DNA of 64,000 nucleotides from Kitasatospora paranensis (GCF_039544005.1 NZ_BAABKV010000001.1:2728001-2792000), one strand, 5' to 3'; positions 1 through 9,739 are shown, counted from the stretch's first letter. Made by a program: numbers and translations. The notes: generated by a model from the letters alone, not told the origin.

Positions 1-868
1 CCGGCCAGGATCCGCCCGACCTCGGGGAGCCGTTCGGGCTCGATCATGCCGTCCGCGAGCGCCTCGGCGTAACCGCGCAACGCCGTCAGCGGCGTGCGCA
101 GCTCGTGCGAGACCGACAGCAGGAACTCGCGCTGGCGGTTCTCGCTGTGCACCAGCGAGCCGTCCAGGACGTTGAGCGCATGGCCGATCTCCGCGGCCTC
201 GCGCGGCCCGTCCACCCCGGCCCGTACGCCGCGTTCGCCGTCGGCGAGCCGGTGCGCGACCCGCGCCGCCGCGACCAGCGGGCGGGCGATCCGGCGGGCC
301 AGCAGCCCCCGGCCAGGGCCGCGCCCACCATGCCCACGACCAGCGGCAGCAGCGTGTTGCGGCGGATCCGGTCGGTGTCCCGCGCGACGACCGCGTACGG
401 CTCGGTGAGCACCACGGCGCCGCCGCGCGGTCCCGGCCGCCCCACCAGCAGCACCTCCTCGCCGCCCAGCACGCCCCGGGTGTCGACCGGCCGCCCGGCC
501 AGCAGGTCGGCCCTGGACGCCAGGTCGACGGCCGGGGTCGCGGCCCCGGCGATCGCGCCGTCCGCGCCGAGGACGGCCAGCCGCTCGCCGTTCGGGCCGC
601 CCAGCGCCTGGGCGCCGTCGAAGAGCGGCTGCGACAGGTCGGGCATCCGGCTGAGCAGCGTGGCCTGCCGCCCCAGCCGGTCGCGCTCGCGCTGCTCGGT
701 GCCGTGCGCGGCGGTCTGCCAGGCGATCAGCCCGGTCAGCGCCACCGCGAGCGCCGCCACGGCCGTGGTCAGCAGCACGATGTTGCGGGCCAGCGACCCG
801 CGGCGGTGCGGAGCCGGGCGCCCCTCGGAGACCGGACGCCCCTCTGCCGCCGGGTGCCGCTCGGTCAT
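1..868 (-). CDS. sensor histidine kinase, partial and frameshifted
   Basis: Membrane sensor kinase, partner of the overlapping response regulator. The N-terminus has a hydrophobic segment (about residues 29-50), an extracytoplasmic stretch, a second hydrophobic segment and, after the break, a HAMP-like linker. The phosphoacceptor motif SHELRTPL lies at about 95-110. The ATPase domain lies beyond the left edge. The frame breaks in the C5 run at 306-310 (G5 on the coding strand). Adding one G restores GGLLARRIARP and continuous coding through the HisKA motif to the window edge. The ATG at 866-868 overlaps the regulator stop as ATGA, which fixes the start and implies translational coupling. The signal sensed is unknown; the divergent MMPL operon is a plausible target. 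Confidence 0.88.
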
Positions 869-1551
869 GCGTCGGTGTCCGCGGCGCTGTAGCCGACCCC
901 GCGGACGGTACGGATCGGGCTGGCGTCCCCGAGTTTGGCGCGCAACTGGGAGACGAAGACGTCGACCATCCGGGTGTCGCGGTACCGCGGGTAGCCCCAC
1001 ACCTGGGCGAGCAGCTGCTCGCGGGTGAAGACCTGCCCGGGGTGGCGCAGCAGGTGCGCGATCAGGTTGAACTCGGTGGCGGTGAGCTCCACCGGCACGC
1101 CGTCCCGCCGCACGGTGCGGCTGACCGGGTCGACGCCGATCCGGCCCACCGCGGCCGCCGGCGCACCGGGCGGGCCGGCGGACCGGCGCAGCACCGTCCT
1201 GACCCGGGCCACCAGCTCCCGCGGCGAGAACGGTTTGGTCAGGTAGTCGTCGGCCCCCAGCTCCAGGCCGAGGATCCGGTCGGCCTCCTCGCCGCGCGCG
1301 GTCACCAGCAGGACCGGCGTCCAGTCACCGGCGTCGCGCAGCGCCCGGCAGAACGCGATGCCGTCCAGGCCCGGCAGGCCGATGTCCAGCACGATCGCCA
1401 CCGGATGCATCCGCCGGGCCGCGGCCAGCCCGGCGAGCCCGTCCGTCTCCACGTGCACGCCGAAGCCCTCACGGGCCAGGTAGAGCCGCTGGACGTCGGC
1501 GATGTGGGCCTCGTCCTCGACGACCAGCACGAGACCCCTGGATTCCGTCAT
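865..1551 (-). CDS. OmpR/PhoB-family response regulator
   Basis: DNA-binding response regulator of 228 residues. The receiver domain (about 1-120) has the acidic pocket EDE near residue 12, phospho-acceptor Asp56 in VLDIGLPGLDG, and the conserved Lys in YLTKPFSP. The C-terminal winged helix includes LTATEFNLIAHLLRHPGQVFTR and ends with the family-typical VRGVGYSA. The ATG at 1551 is chosen because GGAGGAGAGG lies about 8 nt upstream; a longer in-frame start at 1668 would add a low-complexity leader with no homology. It is the first gene of the operon, with the kinase following by ATGA overlap. The 170-bp gap to the divergent MMPL gene probably holds both promoters. Confidence 0.93.
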   Translation of the reverse strand: MTESRGLVLVVEDEAHIADVQRLYLAREGFGVHVETDGLAGLAAARRMHPVAIVLDIGLPGLDGIAFCRALRDAGDWTPVLLVTARGEEADRILGLELGADDYLTKPFSPRELVARVRTVLRRSAGPPGAPAAAVGRIGVDPVSRTVRRDGVPVELTATEFNLIAHLLRHPGQVFTREQLLAQVWGYPRYRDTRMVDVFVSQLRAKLGDASPIRTVRGVGYSAADTDA

Positions 1552-1721
1552 GGCCGCCTCTCCTCCCGCGCCGCCGCGCCGTACGCCGGGTGCGCCGCGC
1601 GTCGGCGCACGGCCGATGCTAACCAGGTCCGACGCGGTGCCCGGGGCGCGGGCCGGGCGTCCGTACACTCCCCGAACACTGCGCCAACCTGGCCCTTACA
1701 GGCCTCGCCCAGGGTGGGGCC

Positions 1722-4015
1722 ATGAAATCCGAATCGGGCGAACGCCCCGGACTGCTGCACCGGACGGGCCGCTGGTGCGCCCGGCACGCCTGGCGCACCG
1801 TCGCCGCCTGGGTCCTCCTGCTGGTCGCCGTCGGCGTGGCCGACGCGCGGTGGGGCGGCACCTACGCGGACAGCTTCTCGCTGCCCGGCACCGGCACCCA
1901 GACCGGCACCGACCTGCTCAAGGCGCACGGCAGCGCCGGCGTCGGCGGGATCACCGCGCCGGTCGTGATCCGCTCCGACGATGGGGCGCTGACGGACCAC
2001 CGGGCCGCGATCGCGTCGGCGGTCACCGCGCTCGGCCGGCTGCCGCACGTCCTCGCGGTGGCCGACCCGCTGGCCACCCCCGGTGCGGTGTCCGCGGACG
2101 GCGGCACCGCCCTGATCACCGTCCGCTTCGACGCCGGCCCGGCCGGCTTCGGGTCCTCCTACCTCACCGGGGTCGACGCCGCCGTCCGGCCGCTGCGCGA
2201 GGACCGCCTCACCGTGGAGTACGGCGATCCGCTCGGGCAGCTCGCGGCGCCGAAGGCGGCCGACCGCGCCTCGGAGGCGATCGGCGTCGGCGTCGCCGTC
2301 CTGGTGCTGCTCGTCGGCTTCGGCAGCGTCGCGGCCGCCGGGCTGCCGCTGCTGACCGCGGTGCTCGGCCTGGCCGTGGGACTCGGCGGCCTCGGCCTGC
2401 TCGCCGCTCACGTCGACTTCGCCCGGGCCGCGCCGACCTCGCCGCGATGATGGGCCTGGGCGTCGGCGTCGACTACGCGCTGTTCCTCACCACCCGGCAC
2501 CGGGCGCTGCTGCGCGAGGGAGCGGACCCGGCCGAGGCGGCCGGCCGGACGGTCGCCACGAGCGGCCGGGCGGTGCTGGTCGCCGCCGCCACCGTCGCGA
2601 TGGCGCTGGCCGGGCTGTACGCCTCCGGTGTCGCGTTCATCGGCACGCTCGGCGTGGCCGCCGGGCTGACCGTCCTGGTGGCCGCGGCCGCCTCGCTGAC
2701 GCTCACCCCCGCGCTGCTCGGCCTGCTGGGCCGGCGCATCGACCGGCTCCGGGTCCGCACCCCGGTCGCCGAGCCCACCGGCGACGGCGACCTGTGGCAC
2801 CGCTGGGCCGGCACGGTCGGCCGCCGTCCGTGGCTGTTCCTGATCGGCGGCCTGCTGCTGCTCGGCGTCCTGTCCGTGCCGTTGGCCGGCCTGCGGCTCG
2901 GGCACGTCGACGCGGGGGCGCAGCCCGCCACGGCCACCGACCGCCGCGCCTACGACCTGGTCCGCGCGGGATTCGGCCCCGGCGCCAACGGCCCGCTGAC
3001 GGTGGTCGTCCAGCTCGACAGCCGGCAGGTCGCCGACCAGCGGCTGCGGGCCGGGCTCGCGGACTCCCTCCGGCGGGACCTGGCGGCGGTGCCCGACGTG
3101 GCCTCGGTGACCGCCCCGGCCCCGAGCCCGGACCAGGACCTGCTGGTCGCCACGGTGACGCCGGCCGGCGGCCCGCAGGAGAGGTCCACCGCCGAGCTGT
3201 TCCACACCCTGCAGCGCGACACCCTGCAGCGGGCGCTCGCGGGGACGGGCGCCACCGGCTACGTCACCGGCGCCACCGCCGCCGGGCTGACCTTCACCGA
3301 CCGGCTCGCCGACCGCCTGCCGGTGGTCGTCGGCGTCGTCGTCGCGGCCGCGTTCCTGCTGCTGCTCACGGTGTTCCGCAGCCTGCTGGTGGCGGTCAAG
3401 GCCGCCGTGCTGAACCTGTTCTCCATCGGCGCCGCGTACGGCGTCGTGGTGGCGGTCTTCCAGTGGGGCTGGGGCGGCCCGCTGCTGGGCGTCGGCGAGA
3501 GGGTCCCGGTCGAGTCGTACGTGCCGATGATGATGTTCGCCATCGTCTTCGGACTCTCCATGGACTACGAGGTGTTCCTGCTCTCCCGGATCCGGGAGAT
3601 CTGGCTGCACCGCGGGGACAACCACCTGGCCGTGGCCGGCGGGCTCGCCGCCACGGCGCGGGTCATCACCTGCGCGGCGATGATCATGACGAGCGTGTTC
3701 CTGGCCTTCCTGCTCTCCCCGGACGTGGTGGTCAAGATGCTGGCCCTGGGCCTGGGCGTCAGCGTGGTCATCGACGCCACGGTCGTCCGGCTGCTGCTGG
3801 TGCCCGCCACCATGTACCTGTTCGGCCGTGCCAACTGGTGGCTCCCGCGGTGGCTGGACGCCGTGCTGCCGCACCTCGATCCGGAGGGGCCGGGCAGCCG
3901 TGTGCCGCAGCCGCCCGGCCGCGGCGCGCCGGACGGGGTGCCGGACGCCCGCCCCGGCGCCGGGCGGGCCGACGGGCCGGGCGCGGCCGCCCCGGCCGGG
4001 GGTGACCGGCGGTGA
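1722..4015 (+). CDS. MMPL-family RND transporter, frameshifted
   Basis: Inner-membrane RND exporter of the MmpL/ActII-3 type, about 764 residues when repaired. The usual plan is visible: a cytoplasmic N-terminus, TM1, a periplasmic loop, a block of five TMs containing the proton-relay motif GLGVGVDYALFLTTRHR, then a second half with a periplasmic loop and GLSMDYEVFLLSRIRE before the last TMs. The two DY motifs are the expected relay sites. The frame breaks near 2437-2438. One extra C there gives APTLAAMMGLGVG, as in relatives; as written, the first frame stops at 2450. It is divergent from the two-component system and overlaps the next gene as GTGA. MMPL proteins export lipids or hydrophobic metabolites; the substrate here is unknown. 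Confidence 0.9.
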
Positions 4016-4755
4016 CGCGGCGGCTCTCCCGGGTCCGCGCCGCGGTGCGACGGCACCGCGTCGCCACCGCCGCGGGCGTCGCCCTGGCCGTGCTGTGCGC
4101 GGCCGGTGCGGGCGAACTCACCGCCCGTGACCTGCTCCGTGACCGCATCGCCGGGGCCGCCCCGGCCCTCGGCGGCGATGTCACGGTCGGCGGGGCGGGC
4201 GGTTCGGTGCTCTGGGACCTGATGACGCGGCACATCCCGCGGCTCGACGTCGGCAGCGACCACGCGGGCCTCGGGCCGCTGCCGGACGTCTCGTTCCGCG
4301 CGCACCTGGACGATGTCCGCCTCGGCGGGCCCGGCCGCGGCAGCGTCGCCGGCACCCGGGCCGAGGTCACCGTGCCGACGGGGTCGATCGGTGCGGCGGT
4401 CGAGGCCGTCGTCCGGGCCACCCACCCGTCGATGCCGGTCGCCTCGGTCGACACCGACCCGGCCGCGGGGACGGTCACCGTCGCGCTCGGCCCGGGCGGG
4501 GTCGGCCTGCTGACCCTGCGTCCGGCGGTCACCGGCGGCCGGGTCACGCTCACCGTGGCGAGCCTGACCGTGCTCGGCCGCCCCGTCGCCGCCGACGCGC
4601 TCGGCGGGCCGGGCGGCCTGGGCGGCGGCCTGGGGGCCCTGCCCGGACCGCAGCGGCCCTACCCGCTCGGCCTGACGGCCACCTCCGTACGGACCCTGCC
4701 AACCGGTCTGACGATCACACTGAAGGGCGGCCCGAGCACGCTGGGCGGGTCCTGA
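4012..4755 (+). CDS. DUF2993 (LmeA-like) lipid-binding protein
   Basis: Protein of 247 residues with one N-terminal hydrophobic segment (about 20-37) that could be an uncleaved anchor or signal peptide. The rest is a soluble DUF2993 domain, the family of mycobacterial LmeA, which binds phospholipids in the periplasm. The alternating LDV..., VRLGGPG, AEVTVPTGSIGAAVEAVV and GLTITLKGG strands fit the fold. The GTG start overlaps the MMPL stop, so the two are almost certainly co-translated. Inference: it may act as the extracytoplasmic lipid-handling partner of the MMPL pump. No catalytic residues are expected or seen. Confidence 0.75.
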   Translation: MTRRLSRVRAAVRRHRVATAAGVALAVLCAAGAGELTARDLLRDRIAGAAPALGGDVTVGGAGGSVLWDLMTRHIPRLDVGSDHAGLGPLPDVSFRAHLDDVRLGGPGRGSVAGTRAEVTVPTGSIGAAVEAVVRATHPSMPVASVDTDPAAGTVTVALGPGGVGLLTLRPAVTGGRVTLTVASLTVLGRPVAADALGGPGGLGGGLGALPGPQRPYPLGLTATSVRTLPTGLTITLKGGPSTLGGS

Positions 4756-4773
4756 CGCCGGCCCCCGGCGGGC

Positions 4774-5709
4774 TCAGGGCGTGCGGTTCGTGCCCGGCGC
4801 CGCGTCCACCGCGTCGCGCAGCCGGCCGCCGTGCTCCGCGAGGAGGCGGGCGGCCGGCTCGGGGGCGAGGCCGGTGAGCAGCGCGAGGATCGCGGGCTTC
4901 ACCTCGCCGCCGGCGGCCGCCAGCGCGCGGTCGACCGCCTCCCGGTCGGCGCCGGTGGCGAGGGTGACGATCCGGTGGCAACGGGCCCGGAGCTTCTCGT
5001 TGGTGGCCCGCAGGTCGACCATGAGGTTCCCGTAGGTCCGGCCGAGCCGGACCATCGTGATCGTGGAGAGCATGTTGAGCACCAGCTTCTGGGCGGTGCC
5101 CGCCTTCAGCCGGGTGGAGCCGGTGAGCAGTTCGGGGCCGACCACCACCTCGATCGCGTGCTCGGCGGCGGCGCCGAGTTCGGAGTCCGCGGTGCAGGCC
5201 AGCCCCACCGTGAGGGCGCCCAGCGCGCGGGCGTGCTCGACGGCGGCCACCGCGTACGGGGTGCGGCCCGAGGCGGCGATGCCCACCACCGCGTCGTCGG
5301 CGGACAGCCCGATGGCGGTCAGGTCGGCGACTGCGGCCCGGCGGCTGTCCTCGGCGCCCTCGACGGCGTTCAGCACGGCATCGGAGCCGCCCGCGATGAG
5401 CGCGACCACCTGCCCGGGGTCGGTGCCGAAGGTGGGCGGGCACTCGGCCGCGTCCAGCACCCCGAGCCGGCCGGCGGTGCCGGCCCCCGCGTAGACCAGC
5501 CGGCCGCCCTTGGCGAGCTGCTCGGTGATCGCGTCGACGGCCGCGGTGATCTCCGGCAGCCGGCGGGCGACCGCGGCCGGGACACCGGCGTCCTCGGCGT
5601 TCATCAGGGCGGCGATCTCGGCGGTCGGCAGCCGGTCGAGCCCGGCCAGTTCGGGGCGGTGCGCCTCGGTGGCGAGGCTGTCCAGCCGGGTACGGAGGTC
5701 GTCGGTCAT
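4774..5709 (-). CDS. murQ: N-acetylmuramic acid 6-phosphate etherase
   Basis: Cytoplasmic SIS-domain lyase that splits the lactyl ether of MurNAc-6-phosphate to GlcNAc-6-phosphate and D-lactate in cell-wall recycling. At 311 residues it has the normal family length. Visible signatures are YAGAGTAGRLGVLDAAECPPTFG (SIS core), the GIAASGRTPY motif, TRLKAGTAQKLVLNMLST and the TNEKLRARC segment. The ATG at 5709 follows GAAGG about 9 nt upstream; in-frame sequence further upstream is proline/arginine-rich and unlike the family. No MurNAc PTS permease or MurR-type regulator is adjacent, so substrate may come from other uptake or from internal turnover. Confidence 0.95.
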   Translation of the reverse strand: MTDDLRTRLDSLATEAHRPELAGLDRLPTAEIAALMNAEDAGVPAAVARRLPEITAAVDAITEQLAKGGRLVYAGAGTAGRLGVLDAAECPPTFGTDPGQVVALIAGGSDAVLNAVEGAEDSRRAAVADLTAIGLSADDAVVGIAASGRTPYAVAAVEHARALGALTVGLACTADSELGAAAEHAIEVVVGPELLTGSTRLKAGTAQKLVLNMLSTITMVRLGRTYGNLMVDLRATNEKLRARCHRIVTLATGADREAVDRALAAAGGEVKPAILALLTGLAPEPAARLLAEHGGRLRDAVDAAPGTNRTP

Positions 5710-5804
5710 CGGCGGGCTGCCTTCGCTCGGGGATCGGTGCGGGGTGGGCCGGACGACGGCGTGCGGGGTGGGCGGGGCGCACGGGGCGGCGGCCTGCGGT
5801 CCGG

Positions 5805-6068
5805 TCACGGGGACCGGTCCGGCACGGTGCCGTCCGGTTCCCGCCCGCGGCCCGGCGGGACGGCCGGTGCCGTACCGCTCCCGGGGAGGCCCGGCAGCAC
5901 GTCCTGCTCGCCCGCGAGGACCCGGACGGGCTCCTCGGGGCCGCGGCACTCGCGCCCCAGCCGCAGCATCCGTGACACCGGATCGTGGAGCGGGCGGCCG
6001 CAGCGCCGGCAGGTGACGCGCTCCGGGAGGCGCGGCGGGATCGGCGGGATCAGGGCGGGTTCCGGCAT
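5805..6068 (-). CDS. DUF6011 zinc-ribbon-like protein
   Basis: Small protein of 87 residues. The only recognisable domain is near the N-terminus: CRRCGRPLHDPVSRMLRLG followed by C, the pattern of the DUF6011 family, where three or four cysteines probably bind zinc. The C-terminal half is Gly/Pro-rich and probably disordered. The ATG at 6068 is preceded by GGGGAG 12 nt upstream; an earlier in-frame ATG at 6098 is possible. Function is unknown in the family. It lies upstream of murQ on the same strand with a 95-nt gap. Confidence 0.7.
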   Translation of the reverse strand: MPEPALIPPIPPRLPERVTCRRCGRPLHDPVSRMLRLGRECRGPEEPVRVLAGEQDVLPGLPGSGTAPAVPPGRGREPDGTVPDRSP

Positions 6069-6157
6069 GCCCCGATTCTCCCCGGCGCAGGGGCCCACCG
6101 GGGAGTACCTCCGGGGTGGAGCCCCGTACCCGCCGCCGATCCCGTCGGGTCTGCCGG

Positions 6158-6529
6158 TCAGCCGATCTGCACGACGGACAGCACGTTGCCCGCGGGGTCG
6201 GTGAACCAGGCGACCAGCGGGCCGGGCCCCCGGACGATGCCCTTCTCGTCGGCGTCGAAGCCCGGGTAGCGCTGGATGTCGATGCCGCGCCGGACGAGCT
6301 CGTCCACGGCCTGCTCGATGTCCTCGACCGGGAAGTTCAGCACGGTGAAGGTCGCCGGGACGTGGTTGTCCTTCGGGTAGACGAGGACATCGGCGCCGCT
6401 GCCGAGGTGCAGGCGCAGCATGCCCTCGTCCGCGGTGACGTCCAGTCCGAGCGTCTCGCCGTAGAAGCCCCTGGCCCGGTCGATGTCGTCGACGGCGAAC
6501 CCGCTGAACGCCTTGCTGCTTCCGAACAC
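6158..6529 (-). CDS. VOC (glyoxalase/bleomycin-resistance fold) protein
   Basis: A 123-residue single-domain vicinal-oxygen-chelate protein. The two beta-alpha-beta-beta-beta modules begin at [22 protein letters not shown] and [18 protein letters not shown], and the domain ends with the typical [13 protein letters not shown]. Members bind small molecules or divalent metals as dioxygenases, isomerases, glyoxalases or drug-binding proteins; the substrate cannot be read from the sequence. The GTG start at 6529 has GGAGAGG 9-10 nt upstream. It is monocistronic by context, with the inverted-repeat element at 6588-6742 just upstream. Confidence 0.85.
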   Translation of the reverse strand: MFGSSKAFSGFAVDDIDRARGFYGETLGLDVTADEGMLRLHLGSGADVLVYPKDNHVPATFTVLNFPVEDIEQAVDELVRRGIDIQRYPGFDADEKGIVRGPGPLVAWFTDPAGNVLSVVQIG

Positions 6530-6587
6530 GGACCGGTCCTCTCCTCGCGGCCGCCCCGCCGGCGGCCGGACGTTCCCGACCCTAGTA

Positions 6588-6742
6588 CCGCGTCGGGCAA
6601 CCTTCGCCCTGTCGCGGCCGATGCACCCCGACTGGACGCACCGGCGGCGCGTCCGAGTACGTCCAGTGCGAGGACGCTCCGCCGGCACGCCCAGCCGGGC
6701 GCCTCGGACCGCTCCTCGACGGGCGAAAGTTGCCCGACGCGG
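6588..6742. repeat. 155-bp element with 22-bp terminal inverted repeats
   Basis: The left arm at 6588-6609 (CCGCGTCGGGCAACCTTCGCCC) and the right arm at 6721-6742 are inverted copies matching at 21 of 22 positions. A second, imperfect inverted repeat lies inside, around ACTGGACG (6630) and CGTCCAGT (6659). There is no reading frame in the interior. The size, sharp arm ends and lack of coding fit a miniature inverted-repeat element (MITE-like) or a dispersed intergenic palindrome. It sits between the end of the PP2C gene and the start of the VOC gene and may also act as a terminator. No clear target-site duplication is seen. Confidence 0.7.
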
Positions 6743-6810
6743 CCCTGGGCACCGACGGCCGCCGAGGCGCGCCGGACGGTGGGGCGCGCCGGACGGCGGG
6801 GGTGCGCGAG

Positions 6811-7956
6811 TCAGGCGCTCGTGCCGGGCGGCGCGGGGGTGAGGGCGAGCACGGCGAGGTCGTCCGCGAGCCGGCCGGAGTGCAGCCGGACGTCGCGGTC
6901 GAGGAAGTCGACCACCACCGCCGGGTCGGTGCTGCCGAGGGCGGCCAGGCGCGCCTTCAGCGGGTAGAAGGCACCGGAGGAGTCCCGTGCCTCGCTGACG
7001 CCGTCGGTGTGCAGCAGCAGGGTGTGGCCGTGCGGCAGGTCCACGCCGGTCGGCCGGTGGCCGCCGTCGGCGAGGTGGCCCAGCCCCAGCGGCAGGTACG
7101 CCGGCCCGCGCACCGGCCGCACCCCGTCCGGCCCGAGCAGCAGCGGCGTCAGGTGGCCGCGGTTGACCAGGTCGACGCGGGTGCCCGGGGCGCAGTGCTG
7201 GACGAGCACCGCGGTGACGAACAGCTCGTCGTCGCCGCCGTCCGTCGCGTCGCGCAGCACGTGCCGGTCGAGCTGCGAGGCGAGTTCGCCGAGGTCCGCG
7301 GTCTCGTGCGCGGTGACCCGGAAGGCGCCGAGCACGTCCGCGACCGTCCGGACGGCGTCCAGCCCCTTGCCCCGGACGTCCCCCAGCAGGATCCGGGTGC
7401 CGAAGCGGGTCTCGCAGACCTCGTACAGGTCGCCGCCGATGCCCATGTCGGCCTGCGCCGCCCGGTAGCGGCCGGCGGTCCGCAGGCCGCCCGCCCGGAC
7501 CGGCACCGGGCGCAGCACCGCGTGCTGGAGTTCGTCCGCGATGCTGCGTACCCGGACGAGGTCGCGGGCCTGCCGCCCCCGCTGCCAGGACAGCGCCGTC
7601 CCCATGACTCCGGCCAGGCCGGTGGAGACGTACGCCCAGACGTGGTGCTGCTCGGTGAGGTGGCCGACCCCGGCGGCGAGCAGGAGCTGGAGGCCGATCG
7701 CCAGCACGGTGGAGAGGGCGACGGCGACCGGGCCGAAGCCGAAGGCGACGACCACCGGCAGCACGCTGAGCAGGAAGCCCGCGGCCGTGGTGTGCGGCCA
7801 GGTCACGTCGAAGAACAGCTCGACGACGATGAGCAGCACCGGCAGCAGCAGCACCCAGCGCGGAGGGCGGGTGGCCTCGGCGATCTGCTGCCGTCGCCGG
7901 ATGCTCCTCCGGGCGGGGGTGGGCGGGACGGGTGCGCGGGTGGACATCCCGTCCAT
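6811..7956 (-). CDS. membrane-anchored PP2C-type (SpoIIE) serine phosphatase
   Basis: A 381-residue protein with a short cytoplasmic N-terminus, four to six hydrophobic segments (about 32-125) and a C-terminal SpoIIE/RsbU-type phosphatase domain from about 150. Metal-binding motifs are present: [23 protein letters not shown], and near the end [13 protein letters not shown] and [12 protein letters not shown]. Such enzymes dephosphorylate anti-sigma-factor antagonists. No STAS or kinase gene is adjacent, so the partner is elsewhere. The ATG at 7956 was chosen; an ATG at 7947 is equally possible, and neither has a strong ribosome-binding site. Confidence 0.88.
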   Translation of the reverse strand: MDGMSTRAPVPPTPARRSIRRRQQIAEATRPPRWVLLLPVLLIVVELFFDVTWPHTTAAGFLLSVLPVVVAFGFGPVAVALSTVLAIGLQLLLAAGVGHLTEQHHVWAYVSTGLAGVMGTALSWQRGRQARDLVRVRSIADELQHAVLRPVPVRAGGLRTAGRYRAAQADMGIGGDLYEVCETRFGTRILLGDVRGKGLDAVRTVADVLGAFRVTAHETADLGELASQLDRHVLRDATDGGDDELFVTAVLVQHCAPGTRVDLVNRGHLTPLLLGPDGVRPVRGPAYLPLGLGHLADGGHRPTGVDLPHGHTLLLHTDGVSEARDSSGAFYPLKARLAALGSTDPAVVVDFLDRDVRLHSGRLADDLAVLALTPAPPGTSA

Positions 7957-8044
7957 CGTCGCCGAGCCCGGACGATCGCGCGCGGGGGCCGGACCGGCCG
8001 CCGCAGCGTCCCGGGCCGTCGGCCGGGGCGGGCGACCGGGACCG

Positions 8045-9274
8045 TCAGCCGAGGGTGACCGGCAGGGTGCCGTAGCCGCGCAGGACCAGGCGGTCGCGGC
8101 GCTCGGGGGCGCCGGCCGGGGCCAGCCCGGGGAAGCGGGCCAGCAGCGCGGGCAGCGCCACCGCGGCCTCCAGCCGGGCCAGCTGGGCACCCAGGCAGTA
8201 GTGCGGGCCGCCGCCGAAGCTGAGCGGATGGCTGTCGCGGCGCGTCGGGTCGAACCGGTCGGGGTGCGTGTAGCGGCGGGGGTCGCGGTTGGCGGCGCCG
8301 ATCAGCAGGAAGACGCCGGTGCCGCGCGGGACGGGGACGCCGCCGGCCTCCAGGCCGTCGGCCAGGGCGATCCGCGAGGTCAGCTGCACGGGCGAGTCGA
8401 ACCGCAGCACCTCGTCGGTCAGGCCCTGCGGGTCGAAGGTGCCGGCCCGCAGCGCCGCGGCGGCCCCCGGATGCTCGAAGAGCAGCGCCAGGGCGTTGCC
8501 GAGCAGGTTGGTGGTGGTCTCGAAGCCCGCCACGAGCAGCAGCACCAGGTTGGCCAGCAGCTCGTGGCCGGAGAGCCGGCCGGGCTCCGCCGCCGCGACC
8601 TGGACCAGCGCGCTGACCAGGTCGTCCTGCGGGTGGGCGCGGCGCCGGGCGGCGAGCTCGGTGAAGTAGCCGGACAGCTCGTCGGCGGCCGCGTCGGCCG
8701 CGGCGAGCTCGTTGTCGTCGGCGACCAGCTCCAGGGCGGCCGTCAGGTCGGAGGCGAGGCCGCGGAAGCGGTACCTGTCCTCGGCCGGCACGCCGAGGAG
8801 TTCGCAGATCACCCCGACCGGCAGCCGGAAGGCAAAGGTGTCCATGACGTCGACCGGCGAGCCGTCGGCGCCCTGCGCGGCCGTCTCGTCCAGCAGGGCG
8901 TGCACGGCGGCCGTGACGGCCGGCTCCAGCGCGGCGACCCGGCGCGCGGTGAAGACCGAGGCGATCAGCGAGCGCATCCGGCCGTGGTGCGGCGCGTTGC
9001 TCTCCAGGATCGAGCGGGAGAGCAGCACCTTGGCGGGGTGGTCGGCGAACTCCGGCTCCCACTGCTCGCGCAGCTCGGTGTCGGCCACCCGGAAGGCGGG
9101 CGTGCGGAGCACCTGGTCGGCCTCGCGATGGCCGGTGACCAGCACCAGGTCGGGCCCGCAGGACGCGACCGGGCCCAGCCCGCGCGCCAGCTCGTACAGG
9201 GCGTACGGATCCGCCCGCCCCGCCGGCGTCATCAGCTGCTCGATGATGGCCTCGCCGTCCACCCGTGCCCCCAC
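8045..9274 (-). CDS. cytochrome P450
   Basis: Soluble bacterial-type P450 monooxygenase of about 409 residues. It shows the I-helix oxygen-binding motif AGFETTTN, the K-helix ExxR in DEVLRFDSP, the NRDPRRYTHPDRFDP meander region, and the heme-binding loop FGGGPHYCLGAQLARLE with the axial Cys. No ferredoxin or ferredoxin reductase is adjacent, so electrons must come from elsewhere. The substrate is unknown. The GTG at 9274 is used; a GTG at 9262 is an alternative. The gene faces away from the ArsC-like gene across an 88-bp gap. Confidence 0.92.
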   Translation of the reverse strand: MGARVDGEAIIEQLMTPAGRADPYALYELARGLGPVASCGPDLVLVTGHREADQVLRTPAFRVADTELREQWEPEFADHPAKVLLSRSILESNAPHHGRMRSLIASVFTARRVAALEPAVTAAVHALLDETAAQGADGSPVDVMDTFAFRLPVGVICELLGVPAEDRYRFRGLASDLTAALELVADDNELAAADAAADELSGYFTELAARRRAHPQDDLVSALVQVAAAEPGRLSGHELLANLVLLLVAGFETTTNLLGNALALLFEHPGAAAALRAGTFDPQGLTDEVLRFDSPVQLTSRIALADGLEAGGVPVPRGTGVFLLIGAANRDPRRYTHPDRFDPTRRDSHPLSFGGGPHYCLGAQLARLEAAVALPALLARFPGLAPAGAPERRDRLVLRGYGTLPVTLG

Positions 9275-9362
9275 CCTGGTCCTGACCTGGTCCTGCCCTG
9301 ACAACCGCCGGGCCCGGGACGGAGTTCCCCGGCGTCCGAGGACCGCCCGATAGGGTGACGGG

Positions 9363-9722
9363 ATGGAGATCTGGATCAACCCGGCCTGCAGCAAGTGCCG
9401 GACGGCCGTCGGTGAACTCGACGCGGCCGGGGTCGAGTACACCGTCCGCCGCTACCTCGACGAGCCGCCGACCGTCGCCGAACTGGAGGCCGTGCTCGGC
9501 CGGCTCGACCTGGACCCGTGGCACATCACCCGGCTCGACGAGCCGGCCGCCAAGGAGCTCGGCATGCGGGAGTGGCCGCGCGAGCAGGCCGACCGGGCAC
9601 GCTGGATCGCCGCGCTGGCCGAGCGGCCGATCCTGATCCAGCGCCCGATCATCACCGCCGAGGACGGGCACGCCGTGGTGGCCCGCACCCCCGAGGCCCT
9701 GCGGTCCGTCCTGCCCTCCTGA
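9363..9722 (+). CDS. ArsC/Spx-family thioredoxin-fold protein
   Basis: A 119-residue protein of the glutaredoxin-like arsenate reductase (ArsC/Spx/YffB) family. The N-terminus INPACSKCRTAV holds the active-site Cys and a CxxC-type pair, and later segments RPILIQRPIIT with the family Arg fit the family. No ars operon (arsR, arsB/acr3) is adjacent, so an arsenate-specific role is not shown; a general thiol-disulfide role is possible. The ATG at 9363 is the only reasonable start. It converges on the FMN-binding gene, sharing a stem-loop over both ends. Confidence 0.85.
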   Translation: MEIWINPACSKCRTAVGELDAAGVEYTVRRYLDEPPTVAELEAVLGRLDLDPWHITRLDEPAAKELGMREWPREQADRARWIAALAERPILIQRPIITAEDGHAVVARTPEALRSVLPS

Positions 9723-9739
9723 GCCGGACCGCTCAGGAG
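9716..9739. terminator. stem-loop shared by two converging genes
   Basis: A perfect 9-bp stem, CTCCTGAGC / GCTCAGGAG, with a 6-nt loop spans the stop codons of both converging genes. There is no long T tract, as is usual in these genomes. Confidence 0.6.

Noticed and set aside
6588..6742. CRISPR array or attachment site
   Set aside because: There are only two arms in inverted orientation, with no spacers and no cas or integrase gene in the window.
9363..9722. Arsenic-resistance operon
   Set aside because: Only a single ArsC/Spx-like gene is present, with no arsR, arsenite exporter or regulator near it.
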